Shown: positions 44,602 through 54,051, numbered from the stretch's first letter. The stretch: DNA of 64,000 nt from CAZNGF01 sp964572855 (GCA_964572855.1 CAZNGF010000006.1:1-64000); one strand, 5' to 3'. Program-made: numbers and translations. The notes: a model not told the origin generated them from the letters alone.

Positions 44602-44696
44602 AGGGGCGTTCAAGCGATGTCAAGGCGCCTCTGCACGCCGGCCCCCGGTGCCTTATCATGACCACCCCGACGTCAATCAGAGGAGGTCATGTTCCT

Positions 44697-46223
44697 TTGG
44701 CATCACGATGGATTCGACCGTTGAGCGCCGCGGCGCTCCTGACGCTGACTTCCCTGTGGCCGGCACACGCCCAGTTCGGGCCTCAAGAGCCCGACCTGGT
44801 GGTCACCGAGATCACCCTCTCGAACGAGCGCCCCGCTCCCGGAGACGAGCTCACGGTGCGGGCCACGATCAAGAACGCGGGCGAGGCGGAAGCGGACGGC
44901 GGCTTCAACGTGCGCTTTCACCTGAGCCTGGCGCCCGATCAGGTGGCCATCACCTTCGGCGCGCCCATCAACGACCTGACCGTGTCCATCCAGCGCCAGG
45001 GGCGGGGCCTGCGCCCCGGCGAGGAACGGACCGTGAGCTTCCCCTGGACCGTGGTGGGCGTGCCGCTGCTGCGCCTGCGCGCCACGGTCGACGCGCCGTT
45101 GGACCGCGTGCAAGAGGCCGACGAGCGCAACAACACGCTGGAGCGCGCCGTGTTCATCGAGGAGGCCGAGCTGGACGCCTGGTGGCAGGACCAGATCGGC
45201 GGCCGCGAGGCCCTGGCGCTGGAGCGCGGGAGCGAGGACGTGGTGGTGGCCGTGGTCGACTCCGGCATCGACTGGAGCCACCCCGAGCTGGCCGACCGGC
45301 TCTGGACCAACCCCGGCGAGGCGCCCGGAAACGGCCAAGACGACGATGGCAACGGCTTCGTGGACGACGTACACGGTTGGGACTTCGTCGACGACGACAA
45401 CAACCTGGGCGGGACGCCGCGCGACCTGCACGCCACGGCCGTGGCCGGCATCGTCGCCGCCGCCGACGACGGCCGCGGCACGACCGGCGTGGCCCCGGGT
45501 GCCCGGCTCATGGACCTGCGCGTGCTCGACAGCCGCGGCTTCGGCGGCTTCGACGACGTCACGGCCGCGATCCACTACGCCGTGGCGCACGGGGCGGACG
45601 TGATCAACTTGAGCCTGGGCGCGCCCGAGAACGCCGCCGAGTTCTGCCCGCCGACCACGCGCGCGATTTGCAGTGACCAGCTCGATGCCCTGCTGGCGGC
45701 GCAGGAGGCGGCCATCGACGCCGCGCGCGCAGCGGGCGCGGTCGTGGTGGCCTCGGCCGGCAACGAGGGCGCCGGCGTGGGCTTCCCGGCGCGCTTTGAA
45801 TCGGCCCTAGCCGTGGGCGCCACCACGCTGCAGAACCGCGTGGCCGGCTACAGCAACCGGGGCGGCGAGGTCGTGGTGACCGCCCCCGGCGGCGACCTGA
45901 GCGAGGAGCAACTGCGCGCGCTGTTCGCCTCGCTGGCCGACGACTTCCAGGCGGTCGTGCCCCAGCTCGCCTCCCTGATCGTGGCCCCGTATCCCGGCGA
46001 GGGCTACGGCTGGTTCTCGGGCACCTCGGCCGCCGCGCCGTTTGTGAGCGGCGTGGTCGCGCTCATGCGCTCGGCCAACCCGGACCTGACGCCGGACCAG
46101 ATCACCCAAATCCTGCGGGAGACGGCCACCGACCGCGGCGCGTCCGGCCGGGACGATTCCTTCGGCGCGGGCATCGTGCACGCGCGCCGCGCCGTCGAGG
46201 CGGCGCGAACAGTCGGAAACTGA
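44697..46223 (+). CDS. Secreted subtilisin-like serine protease (S8) with CARDB domain
   Basis: A 508-residue exported protease. TTG at 44697 is chosen because AGAGGAGGT lies 9 bases upstream and the resulting N-terminus is a clean signal peptide (SRWIRPLSAAALLTLTSLWP). A CARDB domain (PDLVVTEITLSNERPAPGDE ... EADERNNTLERAVFI) precedes the catalytic domain. The triad is Asp in VVDSGIDWSHP, His in DLHATAVAGIVAA and Ser in SGTSAAAPFVSG; the oxyanion Asn is in SAGNEGAG. No I9 propeptide is seen. The His motif DLHATAVAG is a small departure from HGTHVAG. Third gene of a run of secreted proteins. Confidence 0.9.
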   Translation: MASRWIRPLSAAALLTLTSLWPAHAQFGPQEPDLVVTEITLSNERPAPGDELTVRATIKNAGEAEADGGFNVRFHLSLAPDQVAITFGAPINDLTVSIQRQGRGLRPGEERTVSFPWTVVGVPLLRLRATVDAPLDRVQEADERNNTLERAVFIEEAELDAWWQDQIGGREALALERGSEDVVVAVVDSGIDWSHPELADRLWTNPGEAPGNGQDDDGNGFVDDVHGWDFVDDDNNLGGTPRDLHATAVAGIVAAADDGRGTTGVAPGARLMDLRVLDSRGFGGFDDVTAAIHYAVAHGADVINLSLGAPENAAEFCPPTTRAICSDQLDALLAAQEAAIDAARAAGAVVVASAGNEGAGVGFPARFESALAVGATTLQNRVAGYSNRGGEVVVTAPGGDLSEEQLRALFASLADDFQAVVPQLASLIVAPYPGEGYGWFSGTSAAAPFVSGVVALMRSANPDLTPDQITQILRETATDRGASGRDDSFGAGIVHARRAVEAARTVGN

Positions 46224-46412
46224 TCGGATTCAACGGGAAGAAACGGACTTGGGGAGAGCGTTTTGTCGAGCTCTACCCAAGTATCCCGTGCGCCAGTCGG
46301 CCGAGGTCCTCGGCGAAATGGGATCTGTGGCGTATTCACTTGTCTGCCGCGTGTGTGTCTTGGGCATCGCTGCAACCCTAGCACGATTCCGCGCGCGTCC
46401 GAACGATAAGGG

Positions 46413-47381
46413 TTACCGGCGCGGCTGATCCCGGTCAGGTTCGCGGGGGGCAACGCCGCGCCCGTCCGCCGCGTCCGGGCGCCGCCGCCGGCCCAGCAGC
46501 CCTCCGGGGAAGAAGCGCACGACCAGGATGAGCGCGACCCCGAGCAAGAGGGGATGGCCCGTGCTCCACCAGCGGCTCAGCAGAAGTTCGAGCCCCTTGA
46601 AGCCGGCCGTGCCCAGCACGGGTCCGGCCAACGTGCCCGCCCCGCCGAACAGCGTCCAGACGATCACGTCGGCGGAGAGAATCCAGTGGAAGAGCGAGGC
46701 GTCCACGAAGCGGTTGAAGGTCGCAAACAGCGCGCCGGCCAGGCCGGAAAGCACACCCGAGGCCAAAAACGCCGTCCACTTGAGCGCCGCCACCGGATAC
46801 CCCAGCTCGGCCGCGCGGCGCTCGTTCTCGCGCACGAGGCGCCAAGACAACCCCAGCGGCGTGCGCAGCAGCCAGCGCAGCCCGGCCAGCGCGGCGGCCG
46901 TCGTCCCGAGCAGGGCGAAATAGAGCGTCGTCCGATCGGTCAGGTCGAGCCCGAAGGGCGCCGGCAGCGCAAAGGTGCGCCCGTTGTCGCCGCCCGTGAT
47001 CGCGTTCAGGTTGAGCGCCAGCAGGTAGAGCGCCATGGCGGTCACCGCGGTGAGGATGATGAAGCCGTGCCCGTGGGTGCGCACGGCCAGCGCGCCCAAC
47101 ACCGCCGCGCCCAGCGCCGCCGCGCCCACGCCGGCCAGCAGCGCCAGCGGCAGGCCCACCCCGCCGTAGAGGATGGCCAGCGCCACGCCGTAGGCCCCCA
47201 GGCCGAAGTAGACCGACTGTCCCAGGCTCAGCAGCCCGGCGTAACCGTAGAGCAGGTTGAACCCGAGCGCGAACAGCGACCAGACCAAGAGCTCGCTGGC
47301 AAACAGCAGGTAGAACGGCGGCAGGACGAGCGGCGCGGCCAACAGCAGCCCCGCCCCGGCGACCCAGAGGAGCCGGCTCAC
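46413..47381 (-). CDS. livM: Branched-chain amino acid ABC transporter permease LivM
   Basis: A 322-residue inner-membrane permease with about eight helices. The family signature YGYAGLLSLGQSVYFGLGAY lies near residue 45, and the coupling region is about RLVRENERRAAELGYPV. The GTG start overlaps the livH stop (GTGA). It ends with an Arg-rich tail (GLLGRRRRPDAADG). No livF, livG or substrate-binding protein gene is present in the window, so the pair is separated from its ATPases or works with shared ones. Confidence 0.9.
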   Translation of the reverse strand: MSRLLWVAGAGLLLAAPLVLPPFYLLFASELLVWSLFALGFNLLYGYAGLLSLGQSVYFGLGAYGVALAILYGGVGLPLALLAGVGAAALGAAVLGALAVRTHGHGFIILTAVTAMALYLLALNLNAITGGDNGRTFALPAPFGLDLTDRTTLYFALLGTTAAALAGLRWLLRTPLGLSWRLVRENERRAAELGYPVAALKWTAFLASGVLSGLAGALFATFNRFVDASLFHWILSADVIVWTLFGGAGTLAGPVLGTAGFKGLELLLSRWWSTGHPLLLGVALILVVRFFPGGLLGRRRRPDAADGRGVAPREPDRDQPRR

Positions 47382-48229
47382 TCCGCCCCCCGGAACAGCC
47401 CGTCGGGCCGCCAGAGCAGCAGCGCCCCCAGCAACAACAGCGTGACCAACTGGGCCTCGGTGGGCTGGATCCACGCGCTCAGCACCCCTTCGGTCACGCG
47501 CGCGAGCACGGCCACCAGGGCGGCCCCGCCCAGGCTGCCCACCCCGCCCACGATCACGACCAAGAAGGCCAGGATCAGGATGTCGAGGCCCATGTAGGCG
47601 CTCACTGACACCAGCGGCGCCGTGAGCACGCCGGCCAGCGCGGCCAGCCCGGCGCCCAGCCCGAAGGCCAGCGAATACACGCGCGGGACCGGAATGCCCA
47701 GCCCGAGCGCGAGCTCGGGGTTCTGGCGCACGGCCCGCACCCAGGTCCCAAAGCGCGTGCGGTGTAGGAAGGCCCAGAGCGCGAGCATGACCAGCACCGA
47801 GACGCCCGCCACGAACAGACGATAGCTCGGATACGGCACGCTCCCGAGCCAGAGCGCCCCGCGGAAGGGCGCGCTCATGCGCTGGACCGAGGTGCCGAAG
47901 GTGAGCAGCACGACCTGCTGGGCGATCAGCATGAGCCCGAAGGTGGCCAGGATGGTCATGACCGGCTTGCCGATCAGCGGGCGCAGCGTGAGGCGCTCGG
48001 CGGCCGCCCCGATCAAGGCCACGGCCGGCGGCGCGAGCAAGAGCGCGATCCAGAAGCCGAAGTGCTGGGCGACCAGCCAGCCCAACACCGCGCCCAGCAT
48101 GTAGAAGGCGCCGTGGGCCACGTTGATCACGCCCAGCACGCCGTAGATGAGGTTGAGCCCCACGCTCATGAGCGCGACGATCCAGCCCCACACCAGCCCG
48201 TTAAGCGCCTGCAGGATGAGTGCGGTCAT
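47378..48229 (-). CDS. livH: Branched-chain amino acid ABC transporter permease LivH
   Basis: A 283-residue permease of the LivH type, about eight helices, with the N-terminal pattern GLNLIYGVLGVINVAHGAFY and the coupling loop VRAVRQNPELALGLGIPV. GGVGSLGGAALVAVLARVTE lies in the C-terminal helices. ATG 48229 follows AAAGGG at 7 bases; the TTG at 48256 has no ribosome site. First gene of a two-gene unit with livM. Confidence 0.92.
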   Translation of the reverse strand: MTALILQALNGLVWGWIVALMSVGLNLIYGVLGVINVAHGAFYMLGAVLGWLVAQHFGFWIALLLAPPAVALIGAAAERLTLRPLIGKPVMTILATFGLMLIAQQVVLLTFGTSVQRMSAPFRGALWLGSVPYPSYRLFVAGVSVLVMLALWAFLHRTRFGTWVRAVRQNPELALGLGIPVPRVYSLAFGLGAGLAALAGVLTAPLVSVSAYMGLDILILAFLVVIVGGVGSLGGAALVAVLARVTEGVLSAWIQPTEAQLVTLLLLGALLLWRPDGLFRGAE

Positions 48230-48355
48230 CGAAAAACCCTTTGGAGAAACCGACAAACCGGACGGCTGTTGTGAGGCTGGTCCACGGACTCACCTCAGCC
48301 TAGTCTTGTTCGCCCTTTGATTGGGGGGATTGTAGCGAACGCGTGAGGGACCCGC

Positions 48356-48535
48356 TCAGTCGCCGGCGCGGGCCAATTGGGCAACGTCGGCCAATTCGAG
48401 CGATTCGATGCGACCGAAGTGCTTTTCGTTGCGCGTCAGGAGGGGCCAAGCCGCGCGCAAACAACAGCCGGCGATCAGGAGGTCGGCCGTGTCGAGCAGG
48501 CGCCCCGCCCGATCGGTTACAATGCCGGCGCTTTG
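48356..48535 (-). pseudogene. PIN-domain (VapC-like) toxin, C-terminal fragment
   Basis: On the minus strand one frame reads FQSAGIVTDRAGRLLDTADL, then LIAGCCLRAAWPLL, TRNEKHFGRIESLEL and ADVAQLARAGD, ending at TGA 48356-48358. DTADLLIAG with the acidic residue and TRNEKHFGRI are the C-terminal signatures of VapC/PIN ribonucleases. Only about 58 residues remain; the N-terminal acidic residues and any antitoxin are missing, and the upstream end runs into the start of the plus-strand gene at 48556. Confidence 0.7.
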
Positions 48536-48555
48536 GAAAGGCGGTCGGTCGTCCC

Positions 48556-48936
48556 ATGAACAGGTCCCCGCTGCTTGCCGGTCTGCTCTCGCTGCTGTTG
48601 CTCGCCGTCGGCGTGGCGCTGGCCTTCGGCTGGGCCTGGTGGCAGGGGCGTTCCGGCGGTGAGGGCATGGAGGATCTGGCCTTTTTGGTCGGGGCGCTTT
48701 CGATCTCCCTCCTGCTGACGGCCGTCGCCCCGGTCGCCGTCAGCCTGCTGTGGCACGGGTTCAGCCTGCCGCGGCTGTTCGCCGCGCTGGTCGTGGGCGG
48801 GTTCTACGTGCTGATTGCCGTGGTCGTCTTGCGCAACGTGCAGGTCCTCTTCCCACAGTACGCGCTGGGCGGGTTGTTGCTGGCCGGGCTCGGCTTGCAG
48901 TTTCTCATTCCCTGGATCGTGGCGCGCACGCGGTAA
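48556..48936 (+). CDS. Four-helix membrane protein, unknown
   Basis: A 126-residue hydrophobic protein: LLAGLLSLLLLAVGVALAF, a short polar turn (WWQGRSGGEGMED), then LVGALSISLLLTAVAPVAVS, LFAALVVGGFYVLIAVVV and LLAGLGLQFLIPWIV. It has one Gly-rich turn and no catalytic motif. It starts 21 bases beyond the PIN remnant on the opposite strand. A perfect GTAGGGG palindrome follows its stop. Confidence 0.7.
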   Translation: MNRSPLLAGLLSLLLLAVGVALAFGWAWWQGRSGGEGMEDLAFLVGALSISLLLTAVAPVAVSLLWHGFSLPRLFAALVVGGFYVLIAVVVLRNVQVLFPQYALGGLLLAGLGLQFLIPWIVARTR

Positions 48937-48948
48937 TTCCTGCATCGG

Positions 48949-48976
48949 GTAGGGGCGCTTCGCGAAGCGCCCCTAC
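48949..48976. repeat. Perfect 28-bp GTAGGGG palindrome
   Basis: GTAGGGGCGCTTCG is followed directly by its reverse complement. It sits between the convergent genes 48556 and cdsA. Confidence 0.85.
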
Positions 48977-49000
48977 GGAACGCGATCACACGGTCCCCGA

Positions 49001-49816
49001 TTAGATCAACCCCAGCACGAACTTGAGGTAGACGAAATACACCGGGAAGGCGAACAGCAGGCCGTCCACGCGGTCGAGCAGGCCGCCGTGGCCGGGCAGA
49101 ATCGCGCCGGCGTCCTTGACGCCGGCGTTGCGCTTGAGCCAGGACTCGAACAGGTCGCCGGCCTGGGTGGCCACGCTCAGGGCCAGCGGCAGGAACACGA
49201 GCCACTGCAGGTTCCAGGCGGCGTTGGGGACCCAGAGCGGTGCGCTCAGCGCGACCAGAAACGCCCCGGCCGCCCCGCCCCAGGCGCCCTCCCAGGTTTT
49301 CTTGGGGCTGAGCTCGGGCAGCAGCCGCTGCCGGCCCCAGAAGGAGCCGGCGAAGAACGCGATGATGTCGTAGGCCCACACCGAGCAGAGCAAGAACAGC
49401 AGGTAGTAGCCGCCGTAGACCGGCAGGTAGACCCAGAGCGAAAACTGGAGCAGGACAGGAAAGTAGAGCACGCTGGCCCAGGCCAGCAGCGTGTGGCGCC
49501 ACGTCGCCCCGCGCAGGCGGTCCCAGGCCCAGGGCCACAGCAGCGCGAGCGCGAGCGCCCAGGGCCAGTAGCGCCCCCCGAAAAACAGCGGCGAGACCCC
49601 GAACAGCACGTTGAGCGCGCTCAGGGCGTTTCCCTCGAGTTGATACCCCCAGCGGTTGACCAGGTAGACGTACTCGACCGTGCAGATGAGCACGACCCCG
49701 CCCAGCAGCAAGGCCACGCCCCACGGGCTGCCGGTGCTCTTGGAAAAGACCAGCAGGCCGGTCACGACCGCGATGAAGGCCACGGCGGTGAGCGTACGCG
49801 GGAGGAGTTCACGCAT
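49001..49816 (-). CDS. cdsA: Phosphatidate cytidylyltransferase
   Basis: A 271-residue multi-pass membrane enzyme making CDP-diacylglycerol from phosphatidate and CTP, the branch point to phospholipids. The CDS signature is at the C-terminal end: SWLKRNAGVKDAGAILPGHG followed by GLLDRVDGLLF. Upstream is the D-x-x-A-F motif in YDIIAFFAGSFWGR and SPKKTWEGAWGG. It follows folC by 36 bases on the same strand and is probably in the valS-folC-cdsA operon. Confidence 0.93.
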   Translation of the reverse strand: MRELLPRTLTAVAFIAVVTGLLVFSKSTGSPWGVALLLGGVVLICTVEYVYLVNRWGYQLEGNALSALNVLFGVSPLFFGGRYWPWALALALLWPWAWDRLRGATWRHTLLAWASVLYFPVLLQFSLWVYLPVYGGYYLLFLLCSVWAYDIIAFFAGSFWGRQRLLPELSPKKTWEGAWGGAAGAFLVALSAPLWVPNAAWNLQWLVFLPLALSVATQAGDLFESWLKRNAGVKDAGAILPGHGGLLDRVDGLLFAFPVYFVYLKFVLGLI

Positions 49817-49852
49817 GCTGGGGCCGTCCTGTGCGCCGATCGCGCTGCGCGC

Positions 49853-51160
49853 TCATGGGTGTCCCTTCTCCGGCTCGGGCGCCAGCGCGCGCAAGCGCTC
49901 CCGTAGCTCGCCCACCAGGTAGAGCGAGCCGGTCGCGCACACGAGGTCGTCCTCGGCGCTGGCCGCCAGGGCGTGCGCCAACGCGTCGCCCGCGTCCTGA
50001 AACGCCAGCGCGCCCGCGTCGATGGAGCGAGCGTACGGCAGCAGCGCGACAGGGTCAAGCGCGCGCAGCGCGGCCGCCTTGGTGAGCACGACCGCATCGA
50101 ACCACGGGAAAAGCGTCTGGGCCACGGCCGTGTAGTCCTTGTCGTCGCGGATGCCGAACAGCAGGTGCTTGCGCGCGCCGGCGTGCAGCAGCGGCTCGTA
50201 CTCGTGCAGCGTCTCCAGCAAGCGCTCGGCACCGTTGGGGTTGTGCGCCCCGTCCAGCACGAACCGCGGCGCGCGCCGGACGGGCTCGAAACGCCCGGGC
50301 CAGACCGCGGATTCAAGCCCTGCCCTGAGCTGCGCGCGGTCTAGATTGAATCGTCTCTCGAGCGATTCCAGCAGCGCCAGCGCCGTGCTCAGGTTTTGCG
50401 CCTGGTAGCCCCCGAGCATGCGTAGCGTGATTGGCCCCCAATCCGTCTCGAAGCGTTGCCCATCCCAGGAGAAGTCGAGCCGGCGCAGCGGCTCGGCCAC
50501 GCGTTGGCGCACGCCCCGAGCGCGACAGACCTCGGCCACGACGCGCTGCGCTTCCTCGGGCAGCGGCGCGCTCACCAGCGGCGCGCCCCGTTTGACGATC
50601 CCCGCCTTTTCTTTGGCGATCTGCGCCAACGTGTCCCCGAGCAGATCCGTGTGCTCCAGGCTGAGCGCCGTGATGGCCGTGGCCAGTGGGCGCACGACGT
50701 TGGTGGCATCATACCGGCCGCCCAGGCCCACCTCGACCACGGCGGCATCCACCCGCGCGCGCGCGAAGTGCGCCAAGGCCACCGCGGTCACGAGCTCGAA
50801 CACCGTGGCGTCGACCGCTTGTGCGGCGGGCTTGAGCCGCTCGACCCACTCGATGAACGTCCCCAGCGGGATCTCGGCCTCGTCGATTTGAATGCGCTCG
50901 CTCCAGCGCGTCAGGTGCGGCGAGGTGTAGAGCCCGGTCCGCAAGCCCGCTGCCGAGAGCGCGCGGGCGGCCAGCAGCGCCACCGAGCCTTTCCCGTTGC
51001 TGCCGGCCACGTGGACCGCGGGGAACGCGTCCTCGGGGTGTCCCGCCGCCGCGCAGAGCGCGCGCACCCGTTCCAGCCCCGGTTTGATCACGTCCCGGGG
51101 GTAGAACGCGCTCAGGTGCGCGTGCAGGCGGTCGAGCTCGTGAGACGATCCAGTGTCCAT
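49853..51160 (-). CDS. folC: Folylpolyglutamate synthase / dihydrofolate synthase
   Basis: A 435-residue Mur-ligase-fold enzyme adding glutamate to folates. The P-loop is GSNGKGSVALLAARAL, with TSPHLTRWSERIQID downstream and DGAHNPNGAERLLETL in the C-terminal ligase domain. EVGLGGRYDATNVV is the conserved metal/ATP region. It ends 36 bases before cdsA and starts 61 bases after valS. Confidence 0.94.
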   Translation of the reverse strand: MDTGSSHELDRLHAHLSAFYPRDVIKPGLERVRALCAAAGHPEDAFPAVHVAGSNGKGSVALLAARALSAAGLRTGLYTSPHLTRWSERIQIDEAEIPLGTFIEWVERLKPAAQAVDATVFELVTAVALAHFARARVDAAVVEVGLGGRYDATNVVRPLATAITALSLEHTDLLGDTLAQIAKEKAGIVKRGAPLVSAPLPEEAQRVVAEVCRARGVRQRVAEPLRRLDFSWDGQRFETDWGPITLRMLGGYQAQNLSTALALLESLERRFNLDRAQLRAGLESAVWPGRFEPVRRAPRFVLDGAHNPNGAERLLETLHEYEPLLHAGARKHLLFGIRDDKDYTAVAQTLFPWFDAVVLTKAAALRALDPVALLPYARSIDAGALAFQDAGDALAHALAASAEDDLVCATGSLYLVGELRERLRALAPEPEKGHP

Positions 51161-51221
51161 AGGCGAGCGGGAAGTAACGCCGGAGCGCTTTTTCTTATCC
51201 CTTCATCCTGACCCCTTGCCC

Positions 51222-53918
51222 CTACGTCTTGACTCCCAGCAGCTCCAGGTTCTGCTCCAGCCGCTTGACGCGCTCCTGGAACTCCTCCAGCTTCTGCTGT
51301 TCCTTCTCGACGATGGCGGGCGGGGCTTTTTTGAGAAAATCCTCGTTGTCGAGCTTGTGGGCCGAGCGCTCCAGGTCGTCCTGGGCCCTGGCCAGCTCCT
51401 GGGCCAGCCGCACGCGCTCGGCGGCGATGTCGATCACGCCCTCCAGCGGCAGGAACACCTCGGCGTACTCGAACACCTTGCGCGGCGCCTGGGCCGGGCG
51501 GGTCACCTCGGGCCCCACGTCGAGCTGGGTCACGCGCGCCAGCGACTCGAAGGCCGCGCGGTAATCGCGCGCCAGGCGCTGCACGCCCTCGTTCTCGGTG
51601 CGGATGAGCGCGGGCGTGGGCTTGTCCGGCGGCAGGTTGAGCTCGGAGCGCATGGTGCGCACGGCCGTGATCAGCCCCTTGAGCGTCTCGAACTCGGCTT
51701 CGGCCTGCTCGTCCAGCAGCGCGTCGTCGGGCCGCGGGAACGGCGCGGTCACGACGCTCTCGCCGGAGGCGTGCGGCAGGTGCTGCCAGAGCTCCTCGGC
51801 GATGAACGGGACGAACGGGTGCAGCAGCTTCACGACCTCGGTCAGCACCCGATGCAGCACGGCCTGCACGGTCGCGCGCTCGCGCGCGTCGTCGCCGTAG
51901 AGGCGCGGCTTGATCCACTCCAGGTACCAGTCGCAGAAGTCGCCCCAGATGAAGTTGTAGAGCGCGCCGGCCGCCAGGTTGAAGTCGTAGTGGTCCAGGT
52001 GCTGTCGCACCTCGCCCACCACGCGCTGCAGCCGGCTCAGCACCCAGCGGTCCTCGAGCGTGAGCGCGCCGGGGTCCGGGGGCTTGCCGTCGTAGCCGTC
52101 CAGGTTGGACAGCACCAGGCGCGCGGCGTTCCAGATCTTGTTCAGGAACTTGTGGTAGCCTTGAATGGCGCTCTCGGTCAGTCGCAGCTCCTTGCCCTTG
52201 GAGGTGCCGGCGGCCAGCGTGAAGCGCAGCGCGTCCACGCCGTACTGCTCCTTGAGCGAGAGCGGGTCGATCACGTTGCCCTTGGATTTGCTCATCTTCT
52301 GGCCGTGCTCGTCCACGATCAGCGGGTGGAAAAACACCTTGTAAAACGGCACGTCCTCCATGAAGTGCAGCCCGGTCATGATCATGCGCGCCACCCAGAA
52401 GAAAATGATGTCGGGCCCCGTGCTCAAATACGCCGTGGGATAGAAGTAGCGCAAATCCTCGCTCTCCTCGGGCCAGCCCAGGATCGAGAAGGGCCAAAGG
52501 GCCGAGGAGAACCAGGTGTCGAGCACGTCCTCGTCCTGGCGGATCTCGCCCGAGCCGCAGTGCGCGCAGGCCTCGGGGTCCTCGACGGCCACGGTGATCT
52601 CGCCGCACGCGCCGCAGTGCCAGGCCGGGATGCGGTGCCCCCACCAGAGCTGGCGCGAGATGCACCAGGGGCGGATGTGCTCGAGCCAGTTGAAGTAAAC
52701 CTTCTCCCAGCGGGACGGGATGAACTCGATTCTCCGCTCCCGCACGGCTTTGAGCGCGGGCTGGGCCAGCGTGTGGGCGTCGGCGAACCACTGGGTCGAG
52801 AGCATGGGCTCGGCCACGGTGCCGCAGCGCTGGCAGTGGCCCACGGCGTGCGTGATGTCCTCGGTCTTGACCAGCAGGCCCCGGGATTGCAGATCCTCGA
52901 CCACGCGCGCGCGCCCCTCGGCCACGTCGAGTCCGGCGTAGGCGCCGGCCTGGTCGTTGAGCGTGCCGTCGGGGTTGAGCAGGTTGATGAACGCGAGCCC
53001 GTGCCGCTCGCCGATCTCAAAGTCGGTTTGGTCGTGGCCGGGCGTGACCTTGACGAAGCCCGTGCCGAACTCGGGGTCCACGGCCTCGTCGGCCACGATC
53101 GGGATCGGTCTGTCCATCAGCGGCAGGATCGCTTTCTTGCCGATGAAGCCCTTGGTGCGCGGGTCCTCGGGGTGGACGGCCACGGCCGTATCGCCCAGCA
53201 GGGTCTCGGGCCGCGTGGTGGCCACCTGCAGTTCGCCCCCGCCGTCTTCCAGCGGATACGTGATGTAGTAGAGCGTGCCGGGCTGCTCCTCGCGCTCGAC
53301 CTCGATGTCGGAAAGCGCCGTGCGGCACTGCGGGCACCAGCCGATGAGCCGCTCGCCGCGGTAGATGAGCCCGCCTTCGTACAGTTTCACGAACGCCGTG
53401 CGCACCGCCCGGGAGAGCCCCTCGTCCATCGTAAAGCGCTCGCGTCGCCAGTCGCACGAGGCGCCCAGCACCTTGAGCTGGCCGCGGATCTTGCCGCCGT
53501 AGTGTTCGCGCCAGGCCCAGCCCAGCTTGAGGAACCACTCGCGTCCCAGGTCCTGCCGGCTGAGCGGCTCGTCGTGCTCGGGCAGCTCAAAACCGATCTC
53601 GCGCAGCAGGTGGTCCAGCGAGCGCTCGCGCAGGCCCTTTTCGATCAACGCGTGCACGGCGATGCTGGCGTGGTCCATGCCGGGGAACCAGTTGGCCGCC
53701 TTGCCGTCGGCGCGCTGGTAGCGCACGACGACGTCCTGGAGCGTGTTGTTGAGCGCGTGGCCCATGTGCAGTTCGCCCGTGACGTTGGGCGGCGGGATGG
53801 CCACCGCAAACGGCTCCTTTGACGGGTCGGGCTCGGCGTGGAAGTAGCCGCGCGCCTCCCAGGTTTCGTACCAGCGGTCCTCTGCCAGCTGTGGATCGTA
53901 CGTTTTGGGTAGCGTCAT
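51222..53918 (-). CDS. valS: Valyl-tRNA synthetase
   Basis: An 898-residue class I synthetase. HIGH is HMGHALNN (about 51), KMSKS is KMSKSKGNVID (about 540), and the connective peptide carries a zinc-ribbon-like CGACG ... CAHCGSG. The editing domain includes TTRPETLLGDTAVAVHPED. The C-terminal end is the expected coiled coil (RLAQELARAQDDLERSAHKL). ATG 53918 has GGGAGAGG upstream; the upstream ATG at 53939 is not needed. It heads the valS-folC-cdsA set. Confidence 0.97.
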   Translation of the reverse strand: MTLPKTYDPQLAEDRWYETWEARGYFHAEPDPSKEPFAVAIPPPNVTGELHMGHALNNTLQDVVVRYQRADGKAANWFPGMDHASIAVHALIEKGLRERSLDHLLREIGFELPEHDEPLSRQDLGREWFLKLGWAWREHYGGKIRGQLKVLGASCDWRRERFTMDEGLSRAVRTAFVKLYEGGLIYRGERLIGWCPQCRTALSDIEVEREEQPGTLYYITYPLEDGGGELQVATTRPETLLGDTAVAVHPEDPRTKGFIGKKAILPLMDRPIPIVADEAVDPEFGTGFVKVTPGHDQTDFEIGERHGLAFINLLNPDGTLNDQAGAYAGLDVAEGRARVVEDLQSRGLLVKTEDITHAVGHCQRCGTVAEPMLSTQWFADAHTLAQPALKAVRERRIEFIPSRWEKVYFNWLEHIRPWCISRQLWWGHRIPAWHCGACGEITVAVEDPEACAHCGSGEIRQDEDVLDTWFSSALWPFSILGWPEESEDLRYFYPTAYLSTGPDIIFFWVARMIMTGLHFMEDVPFYKVFFHPLIVDEHGQKMSKSKGNVIDPLSLKEQYGVDALRFTLAAGTSKGKELRLTESAIQGYHKFLNKIWNAARLVLSNLDGYDGKPPDPGALTLEDRWVLSRLQRVVGEVRQHLDHYDFNLAAGALYNFIWGDFCDWYLEWIKPRLYGDDARERATVQAVLHRVLTEVVKLLHPFVPFIAEELWQHLPHASGESVVTAPFPRPDDALLDEQAEAEFETLKGLITAVRTMRSELNLPPDKPTPALIRTENEGVQRLARDYRAAFESLARVTQLDVGPEVTRPAQAPRKVFEYAEVFLPLEGVIDIAAERVRLAQELARAQDDLERSAHKLDNEDFLKKAPPAIVEKEQQKLEEFQERVKRLEQNLELLGVKT

Positions 53919-53959
53919 AACCTCTCCCGGTTCGTGCAAGCGTCGTGGAATTGCGGGTT

Positions 53960-53988
53960 ATGGTAGCAGACGGCTTCCCTTGCTTCAA
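53960..53988 (-). promoter_or_regulatory. Promoter of the valS operon
   Basis: On the minus strand TTGAAG (53988-53983) and TACCAT (53965-53960) are exactly 17 bases apart, 41 bases upstream of the valS ATG. No T-box-like leader fits in the short space. Confidence 0.55.
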
Positions 53989-54021
53989 TTGGAGCGCTCC
54001 ACCGCATGAGGCGCCCCCCTC

Positions 54022-54051
54022 TTGCACGTTTGGTCGAACTTGGGCTATCTT
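54022..54051 (+). promoter_or_regulatory. Promoter of the LTD gene
   Basis: TTGCAC (54022-54027) and TATCTT (54046-54051), 18 bases apart, lie 56 bases upstream of the ATG at 54108, divergent from the valS promoter. Confidence 0.5.
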
